From: an uncultured Ectothiorhodospiraceae bacterium
GTDB lineage: Bacteria > Pseudomonadota > Gammaproteobacteria > UBA6429 > Thiohalophilaceae
Reading direction: 5' to 3'
Length of the DNA: 5,799 bases
Assembly (NCBI GenBank): GCA_947259425.1
Contig: CAMYMO010000485.1
Location: 1-5,799, forward strand
Shown here: positions 1-5,694 of the stretch, piece by piece
Layout: each line of letters opens with the position of its first letter
Numbering within the stretch: position 1 is the first letter of the stretch
Position numbers and translations under genes: made by a program
The notes under the pieces: model-generated
What the model saw: the letters and a program-made list of their open reading frames with translations, nothing else
The model's database searches: none
What the model was told of the DNA's origin: nothing

Positions 1-1275
1 CATATCCGGATTGGCAAAAATATTCCACATTCCAAGGTCAGTAATGCCAGGATTGTCTTCATTGGATAATTGTTTAAATGGCCCCAATGCATCTGGATGG
101 CGTTCGGTTTTTGGTAGATATAGATTGTAATTTTTATTACGCTCTCGCAAGCCAGGAATTTTTAATTCGTTAAAGGCACCAGACTCATGCAGTCGATCAT
201 AATTAAACTGCGTCATACCGATGTTATGGAATTTAAAGTCTGAAAAATGTGGCGCAGGATGACATGCGATGCAATTTCCCCCAGTCACGGTTCGACTACT
301 TTTAGTAAAAAATAGCTTCATACCCTCTAGCTCTCTTTGACCAAACTGAAATGATTGCTTATGATTTTTAAACTTACCGTGTTGGTTGCCGACAAATTGT
401 GGTTTAGATAATTTATTAACCGCATTTAACAGGCGATGGCTGTAGTCGACATTCGACTCACCAGATTTCGGATGACGTGGTAGCTCATTAAGTATTAAGA
501 AGTGATCGTAGGGGCTGGCATTGTAACGACCTTGTTTATCTCGCTCATAACTCAAACTATTAACATAGACCGCTACCAGTCTGGAAATAGCATCAAAGAT
601 CTGTTTATCGTTTGCTATTTTCACATCCACTCTAAATGTTTCCGGTAATACTAAATCAAATGGAATTGTCGGATCCGTACCTTTTAAAATTTTCCGATAA
701 CGACCTCCAAATTCAGTGGCCAGTTTACTCTTACCATCATCGTTGCGTATGACACTGGCAATATGCTGTATTGCTTGCTTTCCCTCGTTTGCCAACCAGC
801 CATAGTTCCGCCCGGTAAATGTTGCCCGAACCAGATCTTCCATTGAATTAAATTCGCCATCGAAATGAAACAGCGCTTTATCACCTGGCACGGTGATATT
901 GACCAGTGACATAGAATTTCGTGCGGTATAATGATTATTATCGTTTCGATTAGGTATTGGACTGGTGTGAGCAAAATCCGCATAACTTCTTATCCCTGCA
1001 TCAGGGTTGTTACGGTGTTCGTCGACCATATGGCAACTGCGACAATTCATAGTCTGGCCAGCAAACGGTCCCCGTAACGGATCGCGCATGGTTAACGTAT
1101 ATTCCAGCGCACTATCGGCCTTGCCTGGATGCGCATAATAGGCCTGAGCAAATCGAGTTTCCAAAAAAAGACGCTCACCAATTGCAACCTCTGCCGGGTC
1201 ATTGGCCGACACGGCGTTGGATAAAATTGAAAGGATGATAGCGGTGAATGGATAAATGAATTTAGTTATATGCAT
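1..1275 (-). CDS. Dihaem cytochrome c peroxidase / MauG-family protein, exported, C-terminus beyond the window
   Basis: The minus-strand frame is open from ATG at 1275 to the window edge (425 residues, no stop). Residues 1-24 form a Sec signal peptide (hydrophobic core about 7-20, likely cleavage after VSA), placing the protein in the periplasm. Two c-type haem motifs are visible: NCRSCH (Cys78, Cys81, His82) and NCIACH (Cys335, Cys338, His339). Family landmarks appear in order: RNSMSLVN (120-127), FHFDGEFNSMEDLV (136-149), the inter-domain stretch ending SPYDHFL (254-260), then HFSDFKFHNIG (343-353). Family members reduce hydrogen peroxide with electrons from small cytochromes, or oxidise protein or other substrates as MauG does; which applies here cannot be told. 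The C-terminal haem ligand region lies outside. The haem motifs are 257 residues apart, more than in classical enzymes. No strong Shine-Dalgarno precedes the ATG. The gene is divergent from the haloperoxidase. Confidence 0.9.
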   Translation of the reverse strand, partial: MHITKFIYPFTAIILSILSNAVSANDPAEVAIGERLFLETRFAQAYYAHPGKADSALEYTLTMRDPLRGPFAGQTMNCRSCHMVDEHRNNPDAGIRSYADFAHTSPIPNRNDNNHYTARNSMSLVNITVPGDKALFHFDGEFNSMEDLVRATFTGRNYGWLANEGKQAIQHIASVIRNDDGKSKLATEFGGRYRKILKGTDPTIPFDLVLPETFRVDVKIANDKQIFDAISRLVAVYVNSLSYERDKQGRYNASPYDHFLILNELPRHPKSGESNVDYSHRLLNAVNKLSKPQFVGNQHGKFKNHKQSFQFGQRELEGMKLFFTKSSRTVTGGNCIACHPAPHFSDFKFHNIGMTQFNYDRLHESGAFNELKIPGLRERNKNYNLYLPKTERHPDALGPFKQLSNEDNPGITDLGMWNIFANPDM

Positions 1276-1453
1276 ATTAATTCAGGGCTTTTGCTATTGG
1301 TTATTCGATTATAGAAACAACATTAATTATAACTATTATATAAAACTAAGGAAGCTAAAACATCGGTAAGATCGCTATTTTGTGCCATCCCACATCCCAG
1401 AAATAGTAATTAATCACACGGCTTAACCCATTTTCCCATCAATGTGAGTTATC

Positions 1454-1472
1454 TGTAAGACACTTATTTACA
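1454..1472. promoter_or_regulatory. Possible operator: inverted repeat TGTAA-N9-TTACA
   Basis: Perfect 5 bp arms (1454-1458 and 1468-1472) are separated by 9 bases, about 80 bp before the haloperoxidase start and overlapping the -35-like word TTTACA. The size and spacing suit a dimeric regulator, but arms this short arise by chance in AT-rich DNA. No regulator is named. Confidence 0.2.
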
Positions 1473-1540
1473 CAATAGTCCTTACCCTACATGTGAAAAC
1501 AAATCCCGATGTAATCTGCATCTGTAGTTCTAGTATTTTT

Positions 1541-1548
1541 GAAGGAGA
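1541..1548 (+). promoter_or_regulatory. Ribosome binding site that fixes the haloperoxidase start
   Basis: GAAGGAGA is a strong Shine-Dalgarno sequence ending five bases before ATG at 1554. It lies inside the possible five-codon extension from TTG at 1539, which therefore cannot be the start served by this site. ATG 1554 is chosen. Confidence 0.85.
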
Positions 1549-1553
1549 ACGTT

Positions 1554-3305
1554 ATGAGTGTCAACCGCCAAGAAGCATCATCTAAAGTTAGAGCATCGGC
1601 TGCAAGTCTGGCAGCTAATCGGCCAAACATAACTCACCAGGCAAATGGTGATGAGCAACGCTATGCCAGCGCAAATTATGCAATGAATTTTACCAAGGGT
1701 CTTGAGCATAATCATGATACTGGTCTGATAGAGAACCCGGAGGACTTTGAATCTTTTCGTACCGCGATTGATGAAGGATATATCGATCCATTTACAACCT
1801 CAGTCAGTCCATCACCTGACAAAGCACGCGCGTGGGAAGCGCCGACGGCGGGGGTTGTATACGACCTACAAGGTCCGGATCCACAAGCCGTAACCATGGC
1901 CCCTGCTCCCGCATTAGGCTCTATGGAATTGGCCTATGAAATGGCTGAAGTTTATGAACTTGCCCTATTGCGTGATGTGCCACTGACGGAACTTAACGAT
2001 GCAACAGCAAATACGTCGGTACTCGATGCGATCACCCGCTTAAATGCGATTGATTACTCCATCACCGGCGATCAAGGGCGCCCACGAATCAATGTTGCCG
2101 GCGCTCTTACCCCACAAACGCTGTTCCGTGGTTCTTCACCTGGGGTAGAAGTCGGCCCTTACCTTTCACAATTTATGTTAATCGGCAACGATCAACCCTC
2201 TGATACCGGTGTGGCCCATGGCAAGATCCAATATGGTGCATTACAAATAGATCAACGCGTCCCAATCGCCGCAAGCCAGGATTATTTAACGGACTGGAAC
2301 ACCTGGTTACAAGCCCAAAACGGCGAAAAACTCCGTGATAACAGCGCACTCTTTGATCCATCCGGCGACCGAAGGTTCATCACGTTTCCACGAGATTTAG
2401 CGACCTATGTGCACGATGATGCACTCTACGAGGCATACTTAAACGCCTGTCTAATCCTGTTATCGATGGAAACACCTTTTGATCCTGGTTTTGCCAAGTT
2501 GTCAGGACAAGGACAGTTATTCCTTAACAGCCTGGATATCAATGCGAATCTATCCATTGAACGACATCCTCGTCAGGCCGCTGGCTTTGCATTGTATGGT
2601 GGGCCGCACATTCTGACCTTGGTCACTGAAGTGGCAACACGGGCACTTAAGGCGGTGCGTTATCAAAAATTTAATAACCACCTTCGACTTCGTCCAGAAG
2701 CATTAGCGGCCCGTATCCATCAAGCAAGCGATATCGAAACCGCCTTCCCGAGTGTCGGTACGCACTTCAGTGATCTATCTAGCGCAATTAGTTCAACGGT
2801 AACCGAGATCACGACGGCAAACGGGGGTAGCGCATTATTACCCATGGCTTTCCAGGAAGGCTCACCAATGCATCCATCCTATGGTGCAGGCCATGCCACC
2901 GTGGCGGGTGCGTGTATTACCATCCTTAAGGCTTTCTTCGATACCAACTGCATCTTTGTTCGCAGGGACGATAGCGGAGTTGATAAAGATATTTTTGCTC
3001 GTTTTGACCCTGATGATGTGGCTGTGGAGTACACCCCTGATGCCACGGGTGAAAACCTGGTCGATGCAACGGGCAATGCATACTTGACCCTGGAGGGGGA
3101 ACTTAACAAGCTGGCCGCGAATATCTCCATTGGCCGCAATATGGCTGGCGTGCATTACTTTGCCGACTATTATGACAGTCTGCGTATGGGTGAAGAGATA
3201 GCAATTGGCATACTTGAAGAACAGGCCTTGTGTTATCCGACTGACCCATTTGTTTTATCTGTGCCGACATTCGATGGTGATGTCTATCGAATCGGAAATC
3301 GCTAA
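1554..3305 (+). CDS. Vanadium-dependent haloperoxidase
   Basis: This 583-residue protein carries the full vanadate-site layout of the family. Lys372 and Arg380 lie in QKFNNHLRLRPE with the eight-residue spacing of algal bromoperoxidases. HPSYGAGHA gives His440, Gly446 and the vanadate-bound region with acid-base His447. GRNMAGVHYFADYY gives Arg528 and His534, the latter the expected vanadate ligand. The family uses hydrogen peroxide to oxidise halide to a hypohalous-acid-like species that halogenates organic compounds. His440 occupies the position that is His in algal bromoperoxidases and Phe in the fungal chloroperoxidase, but halide preference cannot be read from this. The usual Ser two residues before the acid-base His is Ala445. 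The N-terminal NGDE (32-35) and FTKGLEHN (46-53) stretches fit bacterial homologues as I recall them. No Sec or Tat signal is visible, so a cytoplasmic site is likely. A strong ribosome binding site at 1541-1548 sets the start. Confidence 0.93.
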   Translation: MSVNRQEASSKVRASAASLAANRPNITHQANGDEQRYASANYAMNFTKGLEHNHDTGLIENPEDFESFRTAIDEGYIDPFTTSVSPSPDKARAWEAPTAGVVYDLQGPDPQAVTMAPAPALGSMELAYEMAEVYELALLRDVPLTELNDATANTSVLDAITRLNAIDYSITGDQGRPRINVAGALTPQTLFRGSSPGVEVGPYLSQFMLIGNDQPSDTGVAHGKIQYGALQIDQRVPIAASQDYLTDWNTWLQAQNGEKLRDNSALFDPSGDRRFITFPRDLATYVHDDALYEAYLNACLILLSMETPFDPGFAKLSGQGQLFLNSLDINANLSIERHPRQAAGFALYGGPHILTLVTEVATRALKAVRYQKFNNHLRLRPEALAARIHQASDIETAFPSVGTHFSDLSSAISSTVTEITTANGGSALLPMAFQEGSPMHPSYGAGHATVAGACITILKAFFDTNCIFVRRDDSGVDKDIFARFDPDDVAVEYTPDATGENLVDATGNAYLTLEGELNKLAANISIGRNMAGVHYFADYYDSLRMGEEIAIGILEEQALCYPTDPFVLSVPTFDGDVYRIGNR

Positions 3306-3321
3306 AAATAATTATATTGCG

Positions 3322-3339
3322 CTGCACATGGACGTGCAG
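3322..3339. terminator. Small hairpin after the haloperoxidase stop
   Basis: CTGCAC and GTGCAG form a 6 bp stem around a six-base loop, 16 bases past the stop. A T-run is absent on both strands, so it is not a standard intrinsic terminator; it could protect the 3' end of the message or be chance. Confidence 0.25.
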
Positions 3340-3391
3340 TAAAAATAACAAGATGTTGAATACTTAAGGATTCGGGATGATTAAATAAATT

Positions 3392-3408
3392 ATTCCATTG
3401 GAATTTTT
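3392..3408 (+). terminator. Weak possible terminator between convergent genes
   Basis: ATTCC-ATT-GGAAT makes a 5 bp hairpin whose last base begins a run of five T (3404-3408) on the plus strand. It sits between the convergent haloperoxidase and small exported-protein genes. The stem is short and AT-rich, so the call is weak; read from the minus strand the tail is AATTTATTT, poorer still. Confidence 0.3.
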
Positions 3409-3413
3409 AATAT

Positions 3414-3821
3414 TTAATTTTCGAATACAGGTAAGTCTTTTGACCTTAGTAAGAATTCGCCATCACAGGTTACCCGCATCCCAAATCCACAATAAACGCC
3501 ATGTCCTGATAATTGATTCACCTGGACCTTTCCTTGACTAAAAAGCATCTCAATCTCGCAGGTTTCACCTTCAATGCGTTGTCTTCGATAAAGAGCCCGA
3601 TCATCTTTTAGCGCTATTATACTTTTGGCATATCCTGAATTGAATGCAGGTGCCCCACCTTGGCAATCGATATCAAACTGTATTTTCGAATCACTCAGTT
3701 TTTTTATCCGCAAAACAGAATGTAGATTCTTATCCACTGAATAAGAATACGTTCCCGTTATTGATTCATCGGCAAAGAGCTCTGCACTCAAAAACAACAA
3801 AATAATCATTAGTACTTTCAT
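3414..3821 (-). CDS. Small exported protein with four cysteines, function unknown
   Basis: This is a 135-residue protein. Residues 1-17 are a clear Sec signal peptide (Lys2, then a hydrophobic run, likely cleavage after LFA), and no lipobox is seen, so the mature protein of about 118 residues should be periplasmic or secreted. Four cysteines (53, 88, 111, 119) remain after cleavage, enough for two disulfides. The second half, with EGETCEIEM, then YCGFGMRVTCDGEF, resembles a pattern I recall from uncharacterised small exported proteins (a Cys-hydrophobic strand followed by CGFG and a glycine turn); I cannot name the family. It probably forms a small beta-rich domain. It lies 29 bp downstream of the methyltransferase on the same strand and is probably co-transcribed. 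The start has no good Shine-Dalgarno. A four-codon ORF (ATG at 3832) ends in TGA overlapping the ATG as ATGA, so translational coupling is conceivable. Confidence 0.8.
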   Translation of the reverse strand: MKVLMIILLFLSAELFADESITGTYSYSVDKNLHSVLRIKKLSDSKIQFDIDCQGGAPAFNSGYAKSIIALKDDRALYRRQRIEGETCEIEMLFSQGKVQVNQLSGHGVYCGFGMRVTCDGEFLLRSKDLPVFEN

Positions 3822-3850
3822 ATTTGAGCCATTCTAATATGTATTATTAT

Positions 3851-4552
3851 CTACCATAACCATGGAATTAATCGATAAGGTGTTTGTTTTGCGTACTCTG
3901 GATATCCTTGAAGTTCTGAATGTAAGGTACGGTCTTCAAGGTAGGTTCGCACGATCAACAACACCATTAGAAACACAGCAAGAATTAATGCGAAGCGGGA
4001 TCCTAAGGCAACGGGCACAGCAAATAATAAAACGATTACAACGGTATACATCGGATGTCGTACTAATGCATAAGGTCCGGTGGAAACGACATGGTGACTG
4101 CGTGCTTTATCGATCTTGACGACTTGTGCCAGATACGTATTCTCACGCATTACCCAACCTAAAAATAGAAAACACGGTAGGTGTACTAGCAGTGCGATAA
4201 CTTTCATCCAGGGTGGTAATGGCTCGCTCCACTGATAACGCACAACATCAAAACCAGGAATAATATAAAGCCCAATGGCTGCAATAAAAAATATCAGCAT
4301 GATCACCTTATCCCAACTTTTCTGCTCTTTATTCAGTGGCACAAACTTCAGTCGTTCAGCGAGCAAGGCGGGATCATGTTGCAACAAATAGTATGTGATA
4401 ACGATTCCGAACACGGTCCAAAGACCGACTACTGCCCATGCCTCCCACCAATACCAGGTGCCGGCAGGCCACATCAGTGCAATCGAAAATAGCACCATTC
4501 GTAAAATAAGTCTCAACCAGATTACGACGGGGCTGTTAAATTGTTTCTGCAT
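3851..4552 (-). CDS. Membrane methyltransferase, isoprenylcysteine carboxyl methyltransferase (ICMT) family
   Basis: From ATG 4552 this is a 233-residue integral membrane protein; an in-frame GTG at 4561 would add three residues. Neither start has a strong Shine-Dalgarno; ATG is preferred because AAGTGA lies at a usable distance. Hydrophobic segments lie near residues 10-27, 38-57, 83-100, 116-134 and a long C-terminal one at about 168-202. The diagnostic C-terminal part reads STGPYALVRHPMY (157-169), then RTYLEDRTL (202-210) and GYPEYAKQTPYRLIPWLW at the end. RHPMY with the following acidic residues is the S-adenosylmethionine-binding signature of the ICMT/phospholipid methyltransferase superfamily. 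Eukaryotic members methylate prenylated cysteine; bacterial members act on lipids or unknown small molecules, so the substrate here is open. It is probably the first gene of a two-gene operon with the small exported protein. Confidence 0.85.
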   Translation of the reverse strand: MQKQFNSPVVIWLRLILRMVLFSIALMWPAGTWYWWEAWAVVGLWTVFGIVITYYLLQHDPALLAERLKFVPLNKEQKSWDKVIMLIFFIAAIGLYIIPGFDVVRYQWSEPLPPWMKVIALLVHLPCFLFLGWVMRENTYLAQVVKIDKARSHHVVSTGPYALVRHPMYTVVIVLLFAVPVALGSRFALILAVFLMVLLIVRTYLEDRTLHSELQGYPEYAKQTPYRLIPWLW

Positions 4553-4683
4553 TATTTTCACTTAGTAATCATTAAAGGAACATAGAACTTCTTTTAAGCC
4601 TATACCACAACAAAAATAATGTATACGAGGTTATTTTATCGCTTACTTTCTCGCGTTCACTCATCCCTCTATCATTTTAGTTA

Positions 4684-4697
4684 ATCTTGACGAAGAT
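4684..4697. promoter_or_regulatory. Inverted repeat over the -35 element of the hsp20 promoter
   Basis: ATCTT-GACG-AAGAT has perfect 5 bp arms and overlaps the proposed -35 TTGACG. A regulator bound here would block the polymerase, and the site also lies upstream of the divergent methyltransferase. It is short enough to be chance. Confidence 0.2.
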
Positions 4698-4716
4698 CAT
4701 GTTCAGTTTTTATTCT
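4687..4716 (+). promoter_or_regulatory. Candidate sigma-70-type promoter for hsp20
   Basis: TTGACG (4687-4692, five of six to consensus) is followed after 18 bases by TATTCT (4711-4716, four of six). A transcript would start near 4723 and carry a leader of about 85 bases. The heat-shock sigma-32 pattern (CTTGAA with CCCCAT) is not seen: CTTGAC is present but no C-rich -10. Control of heat induction may therefore be post-transcriptional. Confidence 0.45.
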
Positions 4717-4737
4717 ATAGGCTATAGTCTTTTTATC

Positions 4738-4760
4738 GAAGTTTCACTTCTTGTTTTTTT
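4738..4760 (+). other. Leader hairpin followed by a T-run
   Basis: GAAGT-TTC-ACTTC (4738-4750) folds into a 5 bp stem with a three-base loop and is followed directly by TTGTTTTTTT. This has the shape of a weak intrinsic terminator inside the hsp20 leader, so attenuation is conceivable. The stem has only two G-C pairs. Confidence 0.25.
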
Positions 4761-4771
4761 ATCTATATCTT

Positions 4772-4802
4772 TATCTTTTCCATTTAGTTAATAAAGGAGA
4801 TA
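4772..4802 (+). promoter_or_regulatory. Possible fourU-like RNA thermometer over the hsp20 ribosome binding site
   Basis: In the mRNA, UAUCUUUU (4772-4779) can pair with AGGAGAUA (4795-4802): six Watson-Crick pairs and two G-U pairs, with a 15-base loop. UUUU lies opposite AGGA of the Shine-Dalgarno, the defining arrangement of fourU thermometers, known from a Salmonella small heat-shock gene. An alternative upstream arm (4765-4772, AUAUCUUU) can pair with GGAGAUAU (4796-4803). Low stability and the downstream small heat-shock gene both fit melting on warming. The pairing is read directly from the sequence; the role is inferred. Confidence 0.45.
4793..4801 (+). promoter_or_regulatory. Ribosome binding site that fixes the hsp20 start
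   Basis: AAAGGAGAT with GGAG at 4796-4799 lies eight bases before ATG 4808. This rules out the longer reading from TTG 4751, whose added residues are a run encoded by T-rich leader and would contain the ribosome binding site itself. Confidence 0.85.
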
Positions 4803-4807
4803 TTAGC

Positions 4808-5299
4808 ATGGCAACTAAAGAATCCACTCAACCCGTCCAGAAAGTTGAACCAGCGCGTTCAATCAGTCCGTTCGATGAAATGGAACGGATGTTTGAAAAT
4901 TTCTTCTCACGTGGTCTATTACGCCCACTTAACATGGATTGGACTTCTTTACCTAAAGAAGCGGCACCCTTTCAGGGACGAACACCCAGTGTCAATGTCA
5001 TTGATCGAGATAAAGAAATCATCGTCAAAGCAGAGTTGCCTGGGGTAGAAAAAGATGACCTTGATATTTCACTCACGCAAAATACGGTGACTATTAAAGG
5101 CACCACTAGTCATGAAGAGAAAGAAGAAAAAGGTGACTACTATCGTTGTGAAATGACAAGCGGAAGTTATGCTCGGACATTATCACTTCCTGCGGATGTT
5201 GATGATAGTAAAGCCAAGGCAAAGTTTAAAAATGGTGTCCTTAAATTAACGTTGCCAAAAATAAAAAGCTCCAATAGAACAACCATTAAAGTTGAGTGA
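4808..5299 (+). CDS. Small heat-shock protein, Hsp20/alpha-crystallin family
   Basis: This is a 163-residue cytoplasmic ATP-independent chaperone that holds unfolding proteins for refolding by DnaK and ClpB. The N-terminal arm (1-57) includes SPFDEMERMFENFF (20-33), the usual amphipathic start of bacterial class A proteins. The alpha-crystallin domain covers about 58-150: SVNVIDRDKEIIVKAELPGV (61-80) holds the first strands and the LPGV turn, and AKFKNGVLKLTLPK (138-151) holds the signature A-x4-NGVL. A C-terminal I-x-V motif (Ile160, Val162), which docks on a neighbouring domain during oligomer assembly, sits next to the end. The length is typical. The single Cys114 lies within the domain. 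The gene stands alone between its own promoter candidate and a strong hairpin. No heat-shock sigma-32 promoter is evident, but the ribosome binding site may be masked in RNA structure. Confidence 0.95.
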   Translation: MATKESTQPVQKVEPARSISPFDEMERMFENFFSRGLLRPLNMDWTSLPKEAAPFQGRTPSVNVIDRDKEIIVKAELPGVEKDDLDISLTQNTVTIKGTTSHEEKEEKGDYYRCEMTSGSYARTLSLPADVDDSKAKAKFKNGVLKLTLPKIKSSNRTTIKVE

Positions 5300-5306
5300 T
5301 CTGTCA

Positions 5307-5339
5307 GGCAGGTCTTGTCTGGAGGTGACAAGACCTGCC
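5307..5339 (+). terminator. Long perfect hairpin after hsp20, probable transcription end
   Basis: GGCAGGTCTTGTC and GACAAGACCTGCC form a perfect 13 bp stem with a seven-base loop, starting seven bases after the hsp20 stop. The expected T-run is nearly absent (ATTTAAA follows), so it may act as a non-canonical terminator or as a 3' stability element. It is by far the strongest hairpin in the window. Confidence 0.7.
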
Positions 5340-5404
5340 ATTTAAACCGGCTTGTCTTCACGAATTTTAGTTTGCTTGAAGCATCGAGTTGTCATTATGT
5401 AATC

Positions 5405-5415
5405 CGGTTAAACCG
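5405..5415. repeat. Inverted repeat CGGTT-A-AACCG
   Basis: This is an 11 bp palindrome with one central base. It overlaps the first copy of an 11 bp direct repeat, AAACCGTTTGG (5410-5420), whose second copy is at 5596-5606. Confidence 0.5.
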
Positions 5416-5452
5416 TTTGGTAATGCTGATATCGTTGTGCTTATCAAATTGT

Positions 5453-5474
5453 AACCGAGTCATCTTAGACGGTT
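5453..5474. repeat. Inverted repeat AACCG-N12-CGGTT
   Basis: Perfect 5 bp arms at 5453-5457 and 5470-5474 use the same word as the flanking inverted pairs. The orientation is opposite to the pair at 5405-5415. Confidence 0.35.
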
Positions 5475-5595
5475 AGACGAATTCTCTGGGCCCCTCACAC
5501 CGACATTCGCTCAATGCATAGAACAAATTATAAATAAACTAAACCGCAGCTTAAACTCGTAAACTTATTAATGCGGTCAAGTATTATAAAGCCAC

Positions 5596-5615
5596 AAACC
5601 GTTTGGCAAGCGGTT
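5596..5615. repeat. Second AAACCGTTTGG copy with inverted AACCG/CGGTT arms
   Basis: AAACCGTTTGG (5596-5606) repeats 5410-5420 exactly. Together with CGGTT at 5611-5615 it can form a 5 bp hairpin with a nine-base loop. Confidence 0.4.
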
Positions 5616-5694
5616 AATTCAACAACACCACTGGCGATAAAATAAATCTATCCGTCGCCATTTTCCGAAGCCTTAACCTGAATTCGATCGTCGT

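Larger units (their letters stand above)
1276..1553. promoter_or_regulatory. Divergent intergenic region between the dihaem peroxidase and haloperoxidase genes
   Basis: This 278 bp AT-rich spacer must hold the promoters of both flanking genes unless they are read from afar. On the minus strand, TATAAT matches the -10 consensus at 1340-1335 and again at 1313-1308, but neither has a convincing -35 at the right distance. On the plus strand no clear sigma-70 pair was found; TTTACA at 1467-1472 is the best -35-like word, without a good -10. An inverted repeat TGTAA-N9-TTACA (1454-1472) overlaps it and could be an operator. No open reading frame of note was found here. Confidence 0.4.
5340..5694. 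other. Gene-free stretch rich in AACCG/CGGTT words
   Basis: I see no coding region, tRNA or known RNA here. The stretch holds eight copies of AACCG or its complement, at 5345, 5405, 5411, 5453, 5470, 5542, 5597 and 5611 (first bases); six of them form three inverted pairs with gaps of 1, 12 and 9 bases. The start of the minus-strand gene at the right edge lies outside the window, so this is 3' flanking DNA for both neighbours. It may be regulatory, a small RNA locus, or decayed sequence. Confidence 0.4.

Noticed and set aside
684..983. A 99-residue minus-strand reading frame
   Set aside because: It lies in another frame inside the dihaem peroxidase gene, which has two haem motifs and a signal peptide in the correct frame; the 99-residue product shows no family features.
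1539..1553. A TTG start giving a 588-residue haloperoxidase
   Set aside because: The strong Shine-Dalgarno GAAGGAGA lies inside this extension and is correctly spaced for ATG 1554.
2862..3155. Two overlapping minus-strand frames and one plus-strand frame inside the haloperoxidase C-terminal half
   Set aside because: They overlap the most conserved part of the haloperoxidase (vanadate-site motifs) and have no recognisable content or ribosome binding site.
3862..4119. An 85-residue plus-strand frame opposite the methyltransferase
   Set aside because: It is antisense to the region encoding the conserved RHPMY and C-terminal motifs and lacks a ribosome binding site.
4751..4807. A TTG start adding 19 residues to the small heat-shock protein
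   Set aside because: The added part is T-rich leader, contains the ribosome binding site, and does not resemble Hsp20 N-termini.
5167..5361. A 64-residue minus-strand frame crossing the hsp20 end and hairpin
   Set aside because: It runs antisense through the alpha-crystallin signature and the inverted repeat; nothing supports translation.
5402..5470. A 22-codon minus-strand ORF in the gene-free stretch
   Set aside because: There is no good ribosome binding site and no recognisable content; it is too short to support.
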